Shown here piece after piece: positions 1-11,531 of a stretch of 64,000 nucleotides of DNA. The translations under genes were made by a program, and so were the position numbers. The notes below the pieces were generated by a model, which had not been told where the DNA came from, did not search any database, and saw only the letters and a list, made by a program, of their open reading frames with translations. The stretch spans positions 248,001 through 312,000 of the forward strand of contig NZ_JWLJ01000011.1 in assembly GCF_000813985.1 (NCBI RefSeq), in the 5' to 3' direction. Source of the DNA: Ruegeria sp. ANG-R. Lineage in GTDB: Bacteria > Pseudomonadota > Alphaproteobacteria > Rhodobacterales > Rhodobacteraceae. Each line of letters opens with the position of its first letter. The first letter of the stretch is position 1.

Positions 1-2
1 TG

Positions 3-692
3 TTTGTGGGCGGTCTGGGGATCGGAGCCGGGATGTTTCTGATCATCGTGGCGCAGAAGCTGACCGACCCGGTCACTGTTGCCATCATTGCCTCTTGCGC
101 ACCGTTGATCGCGACTCTGCTTGAGCTTGCGGCGGGAACACGGCGGTTGCGGTGGAATTTTGCGCTCGGCATGGTGATCTCGGTCATCGGAGGGCTGATC
201 GCCACCAGTGCGGTGGCACCGGCGCAGCTGGGGCCGGGGGCGGCTTGTGCGGTGGTGTCGACCGCATTGTTTTGTTGGGCCAGCATGGCCACGGCACGCG
301 ATTTTCCCGAACTCAGCCAACTGGGCCGCAGCACCATCACGCTGGCCGGAGGGCTGGCGACCGCAGCCGTGCTGGTTCCGGTCGCTTGCCTGCTGGGGTT
401 CGACGTTATGCCTGCGCGGTCTGTCGATGCCGCGCAGATGGGGATGTTGGTGTTCTATGCGTTGTTTTCGCTGGGCCTCAGCCAGTTTTTCTTTATCGCA
501 TCTGTCGGCAAGCTGGGCGTCGCGCTGGCCTCGTTCCACATCAACACCGCGCCGTTCTACGTGATGGTGATCATGTTGGCTGTGGGAGAGGACTGGAACT
601 GGACCCGGGCGCTGGGTGCGGCGCTGGTGGCGCTGGCGGTGGTGCTGGCGCAGGACCGTAAACCCAGACCGGTTCAGCCCTCGAGCGCCTGA
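3..692 (+). CDS. EamA/DMT-family membrane exporter, 5' end cut by window
   Basis: The reading frame is open from the first bases of the window, so the true start lies upstream. About 230 residues remain of a family that usually has 280-300. The visible part is almost entirely hydrophobic, with repeated membrane spans such as TVAIIASCAPLIATLLEL, then a span after a charged RRLRW turn, and a short basic tail KPRPVQPSSA. This matches the second half of a ten-helix EamA (drug/metabolite transporter) protein, a family that exports amino acids or other small metabolites at the inner membrane. The substrate cannot be read from the sequence. It converges with the DUF1285 gene on the other strand, and the two gene ends overlap by about 19 bases. 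Family assignment is good, specificity unknown. Confidence 0.8.
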   Translation, partial: FVGGLGIGAGMFLIIVAQKLTDPVTVAIIASCAPLIATLLELAAGTRRLRWNFALGMVISVIGGLIATSAVAPAQLGPGAACAVVSTALFCWASMATARDFPELSQLGRSTITLAGGLATAAVLVPVACLLGFDVMPARSVDAAQMGMLVFYALFSLGLSQFFFIASVGKLGVALASFHINTAPFYVMVIMLAVGEDWNWTRALGAALVALAVVLAQDRKPRPVQPSSA

Positions 693-1264
693 GATGCGAT
701 GAGCGGAAAGAACTGACCGTCTGACCAGACCCCGAACCAATTGTCGTGATGACTGCCAATCTCGACCAGCCGGTAAAAGCTCTTGCGATCGATGCGGGCT
801 TCAAGATTCGCGCGAACCAATACGTAGGGCGATGGCTCATCCGTTTCTGTATCGAGGACAATGCGGATGGGGTGCTCAGGCCCGGCGACGGCTGTGTCGC
901 CCACCTGCGTCGTGAAAGTCAGGCGCTGAGCCTCACCTTCGCCGTTCTTTTCGAAGTCTGTTGCGATAAACGGCGCATCCTCGACGGTGATTCCCACCTT
1001 TTCAACCGGGGTAACCAGATAATACTTGCCGTCTTCTTTCTTAAGAATTGAGGAAAATAGCCTCACAAGCTCGAACCGGTTGATGGGTGAGCCTAAATAA
1101 CTCCAAGTACCATCTTTTGCGATCCGGATGTCCAGATCGCCGCAAAACGGAGGATTCCATAGGTGAACGGGCGGTAAACCCTGTTTTTGGGCCGCTTTGA
1201 CCGATGCCGCCAGACCGTCGGGCGAGGGGGTCACGGGTTTTTGTCCGCTCATTGCTTTTGCCAT
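674..1264 (-). CDS. DUF1285 domain-containing protein
   Basis: 196 residues, no signal peptide or membrane span, so probably cytoplasmic. The central region with NPPFCGDLDIRIAKDGTW, then GSPINRFELVRLFSSIL and KYYLVTPVEKVGITVEDAPF, is the recognisable pattern of DUF1285, a small alphaproteobacterial/gammaproteobacterial family of unknown function with a known fold but no assigned activity. The gene is divergent from the MoxR gene, with about 50 bases between the two starts, so a shared promoter region is likely. This divergent arrangement with MoxR is, to my recollection, common in Rhodobacterales. An upstream-extended reading from 1289 exists in another frame but is not coding. Function unknown. 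Confidence 0.82.
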   Translation of the reverse strand: MAKAMSGQKPVTPSPDGLAASVKAAQKQGLPPVHLWNPPFCGDLDIRIAKDGTWSYLGSPINRFELVRLFSSILKKEDGKYYLVTPVEKVGITVEDAPFIATDFEKNGEGEAQRLTFTTQVGDTAVAGPEHPIRIVLDTETDEPSPYVLVRANLEARIDRKSFYRLVEIGSHHDNWFGVWSDGQFFPLIASQALEG

Positions 1265-1316
1265 TTCCTCTCAGCGCGATACACTTCAATCATAACAGTC
1301 CACGGAAGGGAACCTC

Positions 1317-2324
1317 ATGTCCGAACCTGCCGACCTCGTGTCCGAGATCGAAGCGCTGGAAAACAAGCTGCAAGAGGCCAAATCCTCGATCACCCGCCGC
1401 TTTATCGGGCAGGAGAAGGTTGTGGACCTGACCCTGACCGCGCTTTTGTGCGGTGGTCATGCCTTGTTGATCGGTTTGCCGGGCCTGGGCAAAACGCGGC
1501 TGGTCGAGACGCTTTCGACGGTGATGGGGCTACACGGCAACCGCATCCAGTTCACGCCCGACCTGATGCCCGCCGATATTCTGGGGTCCGAGGTGTTGGA
1601 TACCGCCGAAGATGGCAGCCGCCATTTCCGCTTCATTTCCGGTCCGATTTTCTGTGAACTTCTGATGGCGGATGAAATCAACCGCGCCAGCCCACGGACA
1701 CAATCGGCCCTGCTGCAGGCGATGCAGGAGCGCACGGTGACCGTTGCGGGAGAGGATCGCGAATTGGGCGTGCCCTTCCATGTGCTGGCCACGCAGAACC
1801 CGATTGAGCAGGAGGGGACCTATCCGCTGCCCGAAGCGCAGCTTGACCGGTTTCTGGTGCAGGTCGATGTGGAATATCCGGATCGCCAGACCGAGCGTGA
1901 CATTCTGTTGGCTACCACAGGGGTCGAAGAAGCAGAAGCGCATCAGATTTTCACCAAGGAAGAATTACTAGCTGCGCAGGTTCTGTTGCGCCGGATGCCT
2001 GTAGGAGAGTCGGTTGTCGAACTGATCCTCGATCTGGTCCGTGCCTTCCGCCCGGATGAGGCGAGCGCGTCAGAGCGGGTGAAAGAAACGGTTGCCTGGG
2101 GTCCCGGTCCACGTGCTGCGCAGGCGCTGATGATGACCGTACGGGCCAATGCAATGCTGCAGGGCCGCTTGGCCCCGAATGCCGAAGATGTGCTTGAGAT
2201 GGCGCGCCCGGTCCTCAGCCATCGGATGGCGCTGAACTTTGCAGCGCGGGCACGCGGCGACAGCTTGTCTGACCTCATCGAGTCCACCGCCGCCGGTCTT
2301 GTCCGAACCGAGGCTGCGGCGTGA
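1317..2324 (+). CDS. MoxR-family AAA+ ATPase
   Basis: 335 residues, the normal length for MoxR. Walker A GLPGLGKT lies at residues 53-60, Walker B LLMADE at 115-120 followed by the INRASP signature, and the sensor region ATQNPIEQEGTYPLPEAQLD is the strongest MoxR hallmark. C-terminal AAA lid follows. MoxR ATPases act as chaperone-like remodelers for von Willebrand A-type partners and membrane complexes. Here the gene leads an operon in which DUF58 follows with a 4-base ATGA overlap, the standard MoxR-DUF58 pairing. It probably assembles or activates the envelope-associated complex encoded by the next three genes. The substrate is not known. Confidence 0.95.
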   Translation: MSEPADLVSEIEALENKLQEAKSSITRRFIGQEKVVDLTLTALLCGGHALLIGLPGLGKTRLVETLSTVMGLHGNRIQFTPDLMPADILGSEVLDTAEDGSRHFRFISGPIFCELLMADEINRASPRTQSALLQAMQERTVTVAGEDRELGVPFHVLATQNPIEQEGTYPLPEAQLDRFLVQVDVEYPDRQTERDILLATTGVEEAEAHQIFTKEELLAAQVLLRRMPVGESVVELILDLVRAFRPDEASASERVKETVAWGPGPRAAQALMMTVRANAMLQGRLAPNAEDVLEMARPVLSHRMALNFAARARGDSLSDLIESTAAGLVRTEAAA

Positions 2325-3196
2325 ACGCCGCCCAGACCTTACGCGAAAGATCCGAGGCCGAGGCGTCCCGGCTACCGCCCCTGTTGGCGCGTGCCGAACA
2401 TCTGGCCGGGACCGTCTTGCTGGGCGACCACGGGCGCAGGCGCTCGGGTCTGGGGGATGATTTCTGGCAATACCGTCCTGCTCAAATCGGCGACAGCCGC
2501 CGTATGATCGACCACCGCCGTTCTGCGCGGGGCGATCAACAGTATGTGCGTGAGCGCGAGTGGCAGATTGCGCAGTCGATCATGCTCTGGGTCGATCAGG
2601 GCGCCTCAATGCGGTTCGCTTCCGATAGAAACCTGCCCACCAAAGCCGATCGTGCGCGCCTGCTGGGGCTGGCGACCGCGATCCTGCTGGTGCGCGGAGG
2701 GGAACGCGTGGGGCTGACAGGCACCACGTTGCCGCCCCGACGCGGCAATGCTCAGATCATTCGGCTGGCGCAGGCTTGGTCTGAGGATTCTGCAACCGAC
2801 TATGCCCCGCCCGAGCATCGCGCCATGATACCGCACGCTCGCGCGGTTTTTATCTCAGATTTTCTGGGTCCGCTGGACGAGGTTGAACTGGCCCTGACCA
2901 AAGCCGCTGACCGAGGTGTGCGCGGGGTGCTGTTGCAGGTGCTGGACCCCAGCGAGGAGTCGTTTCCCTATGCGGGCCGCACCATCTTTGAAAGCGTCGG
3001 CGGTACGGCCCGCCACGAGACGCTAAAGGCGGCGGACCTGCGAGACCGCTATCTGGACCGGCTTGCGCGGCGCAAGGATGCGCTTACGCAGCTCTGCCAT
3101 GCGACGGGTTGGCAGATGGGGTCGCACCATACTGGCGACAGCGCGCAATCGGCTCTGTTGTGGCTCTATCGTGCTTTGGATGGGGGTGCCCGATGA
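2321..3196 (+). CDS. DUF58 domain-containing protein
   Basis: 291 residues, overlapping the MoxR stop by 4 bases. The core motif SGLGDDFWQYRPAQIGDS followed by RRMIDHRRSARGDQQYVRERE is the DUF58 signature. The second half, with IMLWVDQGASMRF and ARAVFISDFLGPLDEVE, is built like a vWA-type Rossmann domain with short beta strands and an aspartate-containing DQGAS motif at the MIDAS-like position. Soluble, no membrane spans. DUF58 proteins are the usual partners of MoxR ATPases. The stop overlaps the start of the next gene (ATGA), so translation is probably coupled. Role inferred: adaptor or client of MoxR in an envelope complex. Confidence 0.93.
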   Translation: MNAAQTLRERSEAEASRLPPLLARAEHLAGTVLLGDHGRRRSGLGDDFWQYRPAQIGDSRRMIDHRRSARGDQQYVREREWQIAQSIMLWVDQGASMRFASDRNLPTKADRARLLGLATAILLVRGGERVGLTGTTLPPRRGNAQIIRLAQAWSEDSATDYAPPEHRAMIPHARAVFISDFLGPLDEVELALTKAADRGVRGVLLQVLDPSEESFPYAGRTIFESVGGTARHETLKAADLRDRYLDRLARRKDALTQLCHATGWQMGSHHTGDSAQSALLWLYRALDGGAR

Positions 3197-5955
3197 CGGT
3201 TTTGGCAGGCATCGGCTTTACCGCGCCATGGGTTTTGCTGGGTTTGCTGACCCTGCCGATCCTGTGGCTGATCCTGCGCGCGGTCCCCCCCGCGCCGATC
3301 CGCCGGCTGTTTCCGGCGGTGACCCTGCTGTTGGGTCTGAAGGATGATGAAAGCGTTTCGGACCGCACCCCTTGGTGGCTGTTGCTGCTGAGGATGCTGG
3401 CGGCGGCTGCGATCATCATCGGATTGGCTGGGCCGGTTTTGAACCCGTCACGCGACGAAACCGGATCTGGTCCGTTGTTATTGGTTCTGGACGCAAGCTG
3501 GGCGGGTGCGACCCGCTGGTCGGCGACATTGGATCAAATCGACGCGCAATTGACCGAGGCGGGCCGGGCAGGCCGTCCCGTATCGATTCTGCGGCTGACC
3601 GAGCCCGAGGCCCCTGTGTTTCAGGCCGCAGAGGCGTGGCGGGGCCGTTTGCCGGGCCTGACACCGATGCCATGGCAGCCGGCAGAGCCGCAGATCGCGC
3701 AGATTCTTGCGGCGCTGGATCAGGTGGATGGCGGGTTCGACACCCATTGGTTCAGCGATCGCCTCAGTTATGGTGGCCATGATCGACTCGTCACTGCGCT
3801 ACAACAGCGGGGAGATGTGACGGTGTATCAGTCTTCGTCCCCGGCAAAAGCGATCCTGCCCGCCGTCTATCAGGACGGGGCGATCCAACTCCGCGTTCTT
3901 CGGGCCAACCCGGGTCCGGCGGAAACGGTTACCGTTCTGGCGCAGGGCCGCGACCCGGCGGGTGCCATGCGTGTGTTGCAATCGACCGATGTTGAGTTCG
4001 AAAGTGGCTCTAAACTGGCGCAAATAGACCTCGCGCTGCCTTCGGAGCTGCGCGCGCGCATCACCCGGTTTGAACTTCAGGGCCAGCGCTCGGCGGGTGC
4101 AGTGACCCTCACCGACGACAGTTTGAGGCGGCGCGAAGTGGCTCTGATCGCGGGCACGCTGGACCGCGAAGGGTTGGAGCTGTTATCGCCGCTCCATTAT
4201 TTGACACAGGTTTTGGTCCCGACCGCAGATTTCGTCGATGGTGGTCTGGGCGAGGTATTGCCCGCCAACCCGGATGTCATTGTGTTGGCGGATGTGGCCA
4301 AACTGTCTGAACCCGAACAGGTGGAGGTTATCGAGTGGGTCGAACAGGGTGGCCTGCTGCTCCGCTTTGCAGGCCCCCGTATGGCCGCCAGCGATCTGGG
4401 TCGGGATGAAGAGGATGCCCTGTTACCGGTGCGGCTCCGCAGTGGTGGTCGTTCTGTCGGTGGCGCGATGAGTTGGGGTGAGGCCAAGGGTCTGGCGCCA
4501 TTCCCCGAAAGCTCTCCTTTTTATGGGTTGGCAATCCCCGAGGATGTGACGGTGACCACGCAGGTCATGGCGCAACCAGACCCTAATCTGGCTGATCGGG
4601 TCATTGCGTCCCTGTCCGACGGCACGCCGCTGGTCACGCGCAAACCGCTGGGGCTGGGTCAGGTGGTTCTGTTTCACGTGACCGCCGATGCGGAATGGTC
4701 CAGCCTGCCGCTATCCGGGCTCTTTGTTGAAATGCTTGACCGGCTGGCGGTCGCCTCAGCCGCCAAATCAAGACAGGAAGCGCAGTTGCTGGGCACGGTT
4801 TGGGAACCGATTCAGATACTGGACGGGTTCGGCACCCTGACCGACGCCGGTACATTGGCGGGTGTCGATGGGGTCCAACTGGTGTCGGGCGCGATCGGGC
4901 CGGAGTTGCGACCGGGGCTCTATGAAAGCGGCAAGCAAAAGCTTGCGCGGAACGTACTGACCGAGGATGCCGTGCTCGACCCGGCAATCTGGCCTGCCGG
5001 TATTCCGGTCCGTGGACAGGAGATCAGCACCGAAACGCCACTGGGCGGCATTCTGCTAAGCATTGCGATGGTTCTGCTGACGATTGATGTGGTCGCGTCG
5101 CTGGCCCTCTCGGGGCGGCTTGGACTGGCCCGCGCCGCGGCGGTTGCACTTGGTGCGCTGATCGTTGCGCCTGAAGTGCGGGCTCAGTCGCCCGATGAAA
5201 TCGACTTTGCCTTAGGGGCAACGCACGAACTGGTTTTGGCCCATGTGCTGACCGGCAACGCACAGGTTGACGAAATCGCACTTGCCGGTTTGCGCGGCCT
5301 TGTGCAGACATTGCATTACCGCACTTCAGTAGAGCCCGCCGATCCCATTGGGGTCGATCTCGAACGGGATGAACTGGCATTCTTTCCGCTGCTATACTGG
5401 CCGATCACGCCTGATCAGCCGCAACCCTCGGCCGAGGCTTATGCCAAGCTCAATGCCTATCTGCGCTCGGGCGGGATGATACTGTTTGACACGCGCGATG
5501 CCGATATTGCCGGTTTTGGCGCCGCAAGCCCGAACGGACGCAAGCTGCAACAGCTGGCTGCACCGCTGAATATCCCGTCGTTAGAGCCTGTTCCACGCGA
5601 TCATGTGCTGACCCGCGCCTTTTACCTGCTGCAGGATTTCCCGGGCCGTCATTCCGGTGCCGAAGTCTGGGTCGAGGCTGCGCCGCCAGATGCCGAACAG
5701 ATCGAAGGGATGCCATTCCGCAACCTCAACGACAATGTGACGCCGGTGGTCATCGGCGGCAACGACTGGGCCGGTGCCTGGGCGGTGGATCGCAACGGGC
5801 AGGCTCTGTTACCTGTTGGGCGAGGCTATGCGGGCGAGCGTCAGCGCGAACTGGCCAATCGATTTGGCGTCAATCTGGTGATGCATGTCCTGACGGGCAA
5901 CTATAAGTCCGATCAGGTTCATGTGCCCGCGCTGCTGGACAGGTTAGGACAATGA
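3193..5955 (+). CDS. BatA-like N-terminus plus DUF4159 membrane protein
   Basis: 920 residues from the ATG at 3193, which overlaps the DUF58 stop as ATGA; a longer reading from 3109 would lie inside the DUF58 gene and is less likely. The N-terminus has two membrane spans (around residues 8-30 and 60-80) in the pattern of the aerotolerance-regulator BatA domain, then a large vWA/glutamine-amidotransferase-like region. A further membrane span (LLSIAMVLLTIDVVASLAL) at roughly 620-640 and a signal-like segment before ALIVAPEVRAQS precede a C-terminal DUF4159 domain of about 210 residues (FFPLLYWPITPDQ, LRSGGMILFDTRDAD). It probably sits in the inner membrane with a large exported domain. Function unknown; the MoxR context suggests an assembled envelope complex. 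Confidence 0.9.
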   Translation: MTVLAGIGFTAPWVLLGLLTLPILWLILRAVPPAPIRRLFPAVTLLLGLKDDESVSDRTPWWLLLLRMLAAAAIIIGLAGPVLNPSRDETGSGPLLLVLDASWAGATRWSATLDQIDAQLTEAGRAGRPVSILRLTEPEAPVFQAAEAWRGRLPGLTPMPWQPAEPQIAQILAALDQVDGGFDTHWFSDRLSYGGHDRLVTALQQRGDVTVYQSSSPAKAILPAVYQDGAIQLRVLRANPGPAETVTVLAQGRDPAGAMRVLQSTDVEFESGSKLAQIDLALPSELRARITRFELQGQRSAGAVTLTDDSLRRREVALIAGTLDREGLELLSPLHYLTQVLVPTADFVDGGLGEVLPANPDVIVLADVAKLSEPEQVEVIEWVEQGGLLLRFAGPRMAASDLGRDEEDALLPVRLRSGGRSVGGAMSWGEAKGLAPFPESSPFYGLAIPEDVTVTTQVMAQPDPNLADRVIASLSDGTPLVTRKPLGLGQVVLFHVTADAEWSSLPLSGLFVEMLDRLAVASAAKSRQEAQLLGTVWEPIQILDGFGTLTDAGTLAGVDGVQLVSGAIGPELRPGLYESGKQKLARNVLTEDAVLDPAIWPAGIPVRGQEISTETPLGGILLSIAMVLLTIDVVASLALSGRLGLARAAAVALGALIVAPEVRAQSPDEIDFALGATHELVLAHVLTGNAQVDEIALAGLRGLVQTLHYRTSVEPADPIGVDLERDELAFFPLLYWPITPDQPQPSAEAYAKLNAYLRSGGMILFDTRDADIAGFGAASPNGRKLQQLAAPLNIPSLEPVPRDHVLTRAFYLLQDFPGRHSGAEVWVEAAPPDAEQIEGMPFRNLNDNVTPVVIGGNDWAGAWAVDRNGQALLPVGRGYAGERQRELANRFGVNLVMHVLTGNYKSDQVHVPALLDRLGQ

Positions 5956-7994
5956 CCGGAACCGTCATCTTTGATCCGCTGATTCCATGGCCTGTTCTGG
6001 CCGCTGTGGCTCTGATCGCACTGTTCGGGGTCGTTCTGGCGCTTTGGCGCGGTCTGTCGGGCTGGGCCCTGCGCGCTCTGGCGGCCTTGGTTGTTCTGGC
6101 AGCGCTGAGCGGGCCCGTCTATCAGGTGGAAGACCGCGCACCGCTGACTGATATCGTGCTGATGATCGAGGATGAGAGCGCCAGTCAGACCCTTGCGGAT
6201 CGTGCCGAACAAACCGCTCTGGCAGCCGAGGAGCTGGCGACCGAAATCGAAGCCCGCGACAACACCGAATTGCGTCGTATTCGCGTTGGTGACGGGGACG
6301 GGGATGAGGGCACGCAGGTCATGGCCGCCCTGAACGCCGCCCTCGCGGAAGAACCGCGCGCGCGCGTTGCGGGGATCATCGTGGTCTCAGACGGCATTGT
6401 ACATGACGTGGAACAAGCCCCTGACCTGCCCGCACCGATGCACCTGCTGCAGACCGGGCGCGCATCCGATTGGGATCGCCGCCTGATCGTGCGAAATGCG
6501 CCTGCCTTTGCCATTATCGGGGAACCGGTAACCCTGACCTTGCGGGTCGAAGATACCGGCGCTGCACCTGCAGGCATCACAAACGCGCCGCTGGAGATTT
6601 CGGTTGATGGCGCCGCGCCCGAACAGTTCACCATTCCCATCGGTCTCGATGTCGAACTTCCGATAACGCTGCCTCATGGCGGACGGAACGTCATCCAGTT
6701 CTCGGTGCCGCAGGCCGAGGGCGAACTGACAGATCGCAACAACACCGCCCTGATCCAGATGAATGGGGTACGGGACCGCCTGCGCGTCCTGTTGGTTTCG
6801 GGCGAACCGCATCCGGGCGGGCGCACATGGCGCAACCTGCTGAAATCCGACAGCTCGGTCGATCTGGTGCATTTCACCATTCTGCGCCCTCCTGAAAAGC
6901 AGGACGGGGTGCCCGTCGATGAGCTCTCACTGATCGCTTTCCCGACGCGCGAACTGTTTCTGGAGAAGATCAACGATTTCGATCTGATCATCTTCGACCG
7001 CTACAAACGGCGCGGCATCCTGCCGGCAATCTATCTGGACAATGTCGGTGACTATATCGTCAATGGCGGTGCGGTATTGGTCGCCGCAGGGCCTGATTTT
7101 GCCACAGCGGACAGCCTCTTCCGATCTCCGCTTGGTCCGGTTTTACCCGCAAAGCCCAGTGCCCGCGTCTATGAGGAGCGTTATGTGCCGGAGGTTACCG
7201 AACTGGGTCAGCGCCATCCGGTGACCACCGATCTGGGTGATGCAGAAACCTGGGGTGCCTGGCTTCGCCAGATCGATGTCAGCCAATTGTCCGGCGATCT
7301 GTTGATGACCGGGGTGGATGACCGACCGTTGCTGGTGCTGGATCGCGTGGGCGAGGGGCGGGTGGCGCTCATGGCCTCGGATCACGCCTGGCTCTGGAGC
7401 CGTGGCTTCGAAGGCGGCGGCCCGCAGTTGGAACTGTTGCGCAGGCTGGCGCACTGGATGATGAAGGAACCCGAGCTTGAGGAAGAGGCGCTGTGGGCCG
7501 AGGCGAACGGCCAGTCCATGCGTATCATCCGCCAAACGCTGGAGGATGAGGTCGGTCCCGTGACCGTGACCCGGCCCAACGGCGACACGCTGGAAATCAC
7601 TCTGGATGAGGTTTCGCCCGGCCGGTTCGAAGCGCAGTATTTCGGCCCCGAGATTGGCCTCTACCGCCTGGAGGAGGGTGATCACTCCGCCGTGATCGGC
7701 CTTGGCCCTGCCGCGCCAAAAGAGTTCGAGCGTACCATTGCGACGGATGAGATACTCAGCCCGGTTCTGGCCAGCCTGCGCGGTGGTGCGATCCGGCTGG
7801 AAGAGGGCCTGCCATCGATCCGCAATGTCCGTTCGGGCCGGCCGGCGGCGGGTCGCGGCTGGATCGGTCTGACACCGCGCAATGCCTATGAAACCCGAGA
7901 TGTCACCCAAGCCGGGTTGTTGCCGCCCTGGCTGGTTCTGTTGCTTGCCGGCGGCTTCCTGCTAGCCGGTTGGTTGCGCGAGGGACGTCACTAG
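5952..7994 (+). CDS. Large membrane protein of MoxR operon, glutamine-amidotransferase-like
   Basis: 680 residues, starting inside the previous stop (ATGA). Two N-terminal membrane spans (about residues 10-28 and 34-52), then a segment DIVLMIEDESASQTLADRA that resembles a vWA first strand with an altered MIDAS motif, a beta-rich middle, and a class I glutamine-amidotransferase-like fold around FDLIIFDRYKRRGILPAIY and GDYIVNGGAVLVAAGPDF. No catalytic Cys-His-Glu triad is evident, so I call it a fold relative, not an enzyme. A last membrane span ends the protein (PPWLVLLLAGGFLLAGW). It closes the MoxR operon and probably forms a membrane complex with the DUF4159 protein. Function unknown. Confidence 0.85.
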   Translation: MTGTVIFDPLIPWPVLAAVALIALFGVVLALWRGLSGWALRALAALVVLAALSGPVYQVEDRAPLTDIVLMIEDESASQTLADRAEQTALAAEELATEIEARDNTELRRIRVGDGDGDEGTQVMAALNAALAEEPRARVAGIIVVSDGIVHDVEQAPDLPAPMHLLQTGRASDWDRRLIVRNAPAFAIIGEPVTLTLRVEDTGAAPAGITNAPLEISVDGAAPEQFTIPIGLDVELPITLPHGGRNVIQFSVPQAEGELTDRNNTALIQMNGVRDRLRVLLVSGEPHPGGRTWRNLLKSDSSVDLVHFTILRPPEKQDGVPVDELSLIAFPTRELFLEKINDFDLIIFDRYKRRGILPAIYLDNVGDYIVNGGAVLVAAGPDFATADSLFRSPLGPVLPAKPSARVYEERYVPEVTELGQRHPVTTDLGDAETWGAWLRQIDVSQLSGDLLMTGVDDRPLLVLDRVGEGRVALMASDHAWLWSRGFEGGGPQLELLRRLAHWMMKEPELEEEALWAEANGQSMRIIRQTLEDEVGPVTVTRPNGDTLEITLDEVSPGRFEAQYFGPEIGLYRLEEGDHSAVIGLGPAAPKEFERTIATDEILSPVLASLRGGAIRLEEGLPSIRNVRSGRPAAGRGWIGLTPRNAYETRDVTQAGLLPPWLVLLLAGGFLLAGWLREGRH

Positions 7995-8061
7995 CGCGAC
8001 TTAAGCACTTTTTCATCCTCACTCGTGATGCTGGGTGCAAAGTATCGCGGGAAAAGCAAAC

Positions 8062-10269
<2,208 letters not shown>

Positions 10270-10278
10270 GATAGACCT

Positions 10279-10737
10279 ATGACAGATGACCGAGGGTTTC
10301 GCCCGCGAGAGTTGGGCGAGATTGCAATACGTTGCGCCGATATGGGCGCAATGGTGCAGTTCTATGAAACTGTGATCGGCTTGCAGCGACTGCACGGCGA
10401 TCATAACAGCGCCATAACGTTCTTTCGTATTGCGGAAGGGTATGGCGGGCACACGCAGGTGCTTGCGCTGTTCCACCATTCTGTCGGGGTTGAGCCGGGG
10501 TCAGACAGGCCCCGGGAAGGGCCGGTTACCGGCATGGCCTCGGCCCTTCACCATATCGCGTTGTCGCTGCCGTTTGCCGAACAGGACGCGGTCATGCGCT
10601 GGTACGATAAGATCGGCCAGCCCTACCGGGTTGAACAGTTCGGCTGGATCGGCTGGCGTGGTATCTTCACCCAGGACCCCGAAGGCAACACGGTGGAACT
10701 GGTGGCTTACGACCCTTCGATGCTTGATCAGGCCTGA
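10279..10737 (+). CDS. VOC-family (glyoxalase/dioxygenase-like) protein
   Basis: 152 residues with the start 9 bases after the hybrid kinase stop. The beta-alpha-beta-beta-beta pattern shows at ELGEIAIRCADMGAMVQFYE and again at ALHHIALSLPF, with the end motif FTQDPEGNTVELVAYD typical of the vicinal oxygen chelate fold. Candidate metal ligands are the His of HHIALS and the Glu of NTVELVAY. Members include glyoxalase I, extradiol dioxygenases and resistance proteins; specificity cannot be decided. It may be co-transcribed with the kinase. Its last 10 bases overlap the 3' end of yaaA on the opposite strand. Confidence 0.85.
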   Translation: MTDDRGFRPRELGEIAIRCADMGAMVQFYETVIGLQRLHGDHNSAITFFRIAEGYGGHTQVLALFHHSVGVEPGSDRPREGPVTGMASALHHIALSLPFAEQDAVMRWYDKIGQPYRVEQFGWIGWRGIFTQDPEGNTVELVAYDPSMLDQA

Positions 10738-11498
10738 TAGGGGCGTACAAAAACGGGTTTGTTTTCTTCCGACAGGTCGGCTCGGTATTCATAGCCGCCG
10801 CTATCAAAGTCCAGCAGGCCCTTGGGGTCTGTCAGTCGATGTTGAATGATATACCGGGCCATCGCGCCGCGTGCTTTCTTGGCAAAGAAGCTGACGATCT
10901 TGGGAGTGCCGCCCTTATCCTCCATGAAAACCGGGGTCACGACTGGTAACTTCAGCGCCTTCAGATCGACCGCGCCGAAATATTCCTGGCTGGCGCAGTT
11001 CACCAGAATCTTGCTGCCGGCCTCAGCGGCCTGGGCGTTCAGCGCCTTGCTCAGTTGATCGCGCCAGTATTCATAGAGGTTCTTCCCGCGCCGTGTTTTC
11101 AGCTTGCTGCCCATCTCCAACCGATAGGCCTGAATGGCATCCAGCGGGCGCAATACACCATAAAGCCCGGACAAGATGCGCAGGTGATCCTGTGCCCAGG
11201 CCATTTCATCGGTATCCAGCGAAGCGGCTTCGAGCCCTTGGTAGGTATCGCCGGCGAAGGCCAGAGCGGCAGGGCGTGTTGCATCTGCCTCAGGCGCGTC
11301 CGAGAATACACGGTACCTGTCCCGATTTAGTCGGGCCAGATCATCGCTCAGGTCCATCAGTTTTTTCAGATCGCTCAAGGTCAGATTACGTGCTGTCTTC
11401 GACAGGCGGATCGCGTCGTCCTGAAAATCGGGCTGGGTCACCTCGACGTTTCGTTCTGCCCAATCCAGCCGCTTGGCCGGGGAAATCACTACCAGCAT
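10728..11498 (-). CDS. yaaA: Peroxide stress protein YaaA (UPF0246)
   Basis: 256 residues, the family's normal length. The N-terminus MLVVISPAKRLDW and the motifs FAGDTYQGLEA, YGVLRPLDAIQAYRLEMG, NCASQEYF and FFAKKARGAMARYI are diagnostic for YaaA. In E. coli the protein lowers intracellular free iron during hydrogen peroxide stress and binds DNA. Cytoplasmic. It lies 33 bases downstream of recQ on the same strand, so the two may be co-transcribed, linking DNA repair and oxidative stress. I see no OxyR site I would defend. Confidence 0.95.
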   Translation of the reverse strand: MLVVISPAKRLDWAERNVEVTQPDFQDDAIRLSKTARNLTLSDLKKLMDLSDDLARLNRDRYRVFSDAPEADATRPAALAFAGDTYQGLEAASLDTDEMAWAQDHLRILSGLYGVLRPLDAIQAYRLEMGSKLKTRRGKNLYEYWRDQLSKALNAQAAEAGSKILVNCASQEYFGAVDLKALKLPVVTPVFMEDKGGTPKIVSFFAKKARGAMARYIIQHRLTDPKGLLDFDSGGYEYRADLSEENKPVFVRPYQA

Positions 11499-11531
11499 AT
11501 CCGCCCTCGTTTCTCGCCTGCTCAGGCGTAT

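Noticed and set aside
3109..3192. Earlier start for the BatA/DUF4159 protein
   Set aside because: It would overlap DUF58 by 88 bases; ATG 3193 makes the standard ATGA coupling and begins before the first membrane span.
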